Positions 5,327 through 6,319 of a stretch of DNA of 6,319 bases are shown piece by piece; the stretch's first letter is position 1; every line of letters starts with the position of its first letter. The stretch comes from Streptosporangiaceae bacterium (GTDB lineage: Bacteria; Actinomycetota; Actinomycetes; Streptosporangiales; Streptosporangiaceae), in assembly GCA_030045295.1 (NCBI GenBank), contig JASIGD010000032.1:1-6319 (forward strand). The letters run 5' to 3'. Made by a program: the position numbers and the translations under genes. The notes under the pieces were generated by a model that was not told where the DNA came from, searched no databases, and saw nothing but the letters and a program-made list of their open reading frames with translations.

Positions 5327-6319
5327 ATGACAGCGGCCGAGAGCGCCGAACTGGCGCAGCGCTACGACCCCCGCGATGTCCAGGAGAAATGGCAGGCGCG
5401 CTGGGCGGAGCTGGACCCGTTCCGCGCCAGTGAGGATCCTGCCGATCCCAGGGGTCGCTTCTACCTGGTCGACATGTTCCCGTACCCGTCGGGTGACCTG
5501 CACATGGGCCACGCCGAGGCGTACGCCATCGGTGACGCCCTCGCGCGCTATGAGTTCCTGCGCGGCCGCAACGTGCTGCACCCGATCGGCTGGGACGCCT
5601 TCGGCCTGCCCGCCGAGAACGCCGCCATCAGGAACAACTCGCACCCGGCCGACTGGACCTACGCCAATATCGAAACCCAGGCGGCGTCGTTCCGCAGGTA
5701 CGCGACCTCCTTTGACTGGAGCCGGCGGCTGGCCACCTGCGATCCCTCGTACTACCACTGGAACCAGTGGCTCTTCCTGCGCTTTTTCGAGCGAGCGCTG
5801 GCCTACCGCAAGGACGGGTACGTGAACTGGTGCCCGGTCGACCAGACCGTCCTCGCCAACGAGCAGGTCATCGCCGGCCGGTGCGAGCGCTGCGGCGCCG
5901 AAGTCGTCCGGCGGATGCTGAACCAGTGGTACTTCAAGATCACCGAGTATGCCGACCGGCTGCTCGCCGACGCCGCGCAGCTGGAGGGTTGCTGGCCCGA
6001 CCGGGTGCTGCTGATGCAGCGCAACTGGATCGGCCGGTCGGAGGGCGCCGAGGTCGACTTCGTGGTGGAAGGCCGGGACGAGCCGGTCACGGTCTTCACC
6101 ACCAGGCCCGACACGCTGTACGGGGCGACGTTCTTCGTGGTGGCGGCGGACTCGCCGCTGGCCGAGCAGGTATGCGCCCCCGACCGCCTGGCCGAGCTGC
6201 GCGGCTACGTCGAGCAGGTGCGCAAGCTGACCGACATCGAGCGCCAGTCCACCGAGCGGGATAAGACCGGGGTGTTCCTCGGCCGGTATGCCGTCAACCC
6301 GGTGAACGGGGAGCGGATC
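5327..6319 (+). CDS. leuS: Leucyl-tRNA synthetase, N-terminal part (runs off the right edge)
   Basis: The first 331 residues of a class Ia synthetase that charges tRNA-Leu in the cytoplasm. The catalytic Rossmann fold carries [20 protein letters not shown] (50-69), with the HIGH signature as HMGH (59-62), then [14 protein letters not shown] (85-98). [15 protein letters not shown] (167-181) is followed by the Cys pair C186/C189, which with C169 suggests a zinc-binding insert. The CP1 editing domain begins at about 230 and includes the conserved [12 protein letters not shown] (258-269). The KMSKS loop and anticodon-binding domain lie beyond the window. ATG codons stand at 5324 and 5327; GAGGG (5318-5322) gives a 4-base spacer to 5327 and only 1 to 5324, so 5327 is preferred. 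A stop at 5294 rules out a longer frame apart from a rare ATT. Expression is probably controlled by the attenuator at 5169-5264. Confidence 0.97.
   Translation, partial: MTAAESAELAQRYDPRDVQEKWQARWAELDPFRASEDPADPRGRFYLVDMFPYPSGDLHMGHAEAYAIGDALARYEFLRGRNVLHPIGWDAFGLPAENAAIRNNSHPADWTYANIETQAASFRRYATSFDWSRRLATCDPSYYHWNQWLFLRFFERALAYRKDGYVNWCPVDQTVLANEQVIAGRCERCGAEVVRRMLNQWYFKITEYADRLLADAAQLEGCWPDRVLLMQRNWIGRSEGAEVDFVVEGRDEPVTVFTTRPDTLYGATFFVVAADSPLAEQVCAPDRLAELRGYVEQVRKLTDIERQSTERDKTGVFLGRYAVNPVNGERI

Overview
The window comes from a high-GC Gram-positive bacterium, almost certainly an actinobacterium (order not resolvable here). The base composition is strongly G+C biased. The gene content is actinobacterial in character: an ECF41/SigJ-type sigma factor paired with a carboxymuconolactone-decarboxylase-family protein, a DUF4192 protein, a tuberculostearic-acid-type gene pair, and leuS.

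Layout. (1) Positions 1-237, minus strand, hold the N-terminal part of an ECF41/SigJ-like sigma factor. It is divergent from a CMD/AhpD-family protein at 396-896, plus strand. The shared 158-bp intergenic region carries two mirror-image promoters, ACCTCACA-N16-CGTCGG, one on each strand, which resemble the published ECF41 promoter. The pair therefore looks like a self-contained autoregulated sigma/target module. The CMD protein lacks all four AhpD catalytic residues. (2) The 897-1026 gap holds a small hairpin and a perfect 14-bp inverted repeat that contains two facing consensus DnaA boxes. (3) Positions 1027-2208 encode a DUF4192 protein with a Cys motif and a very acidic tail. (4) Positions 2358-5034 are a two-gene operon, FAD oxidoreductase then CFA-like methyltransferase. 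It matches the TmsA/TmsB (BfaA/BfaB) pair, which methylates oleoyl phospholipids and reduces the 10-methylene intermediate to 10-methylstearoyl (tuberculostearoyl) chains. It ends in a probable intrinsic terminator. (5) From 5169 to 5264 lies an apparent leucine attenuator: a -10 box, a leaderless 9-residue ORF with three consecutive Leu codons (two of them the rarer CTT), a long hairpin, and a strong terminator. It sits directly upstream of leuS, which starts at 5327 and runs off the right edge.

The strongest points for follow-up are the mirrored ECF41-like promoters, the catalytically stripped CMD protein they appear to control, the leuS leader/terminator, and the DnaA-box palindrome. None is proven by sequence alone. 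No mobile element, CRISPR array, tRNA or rRNA was seen.
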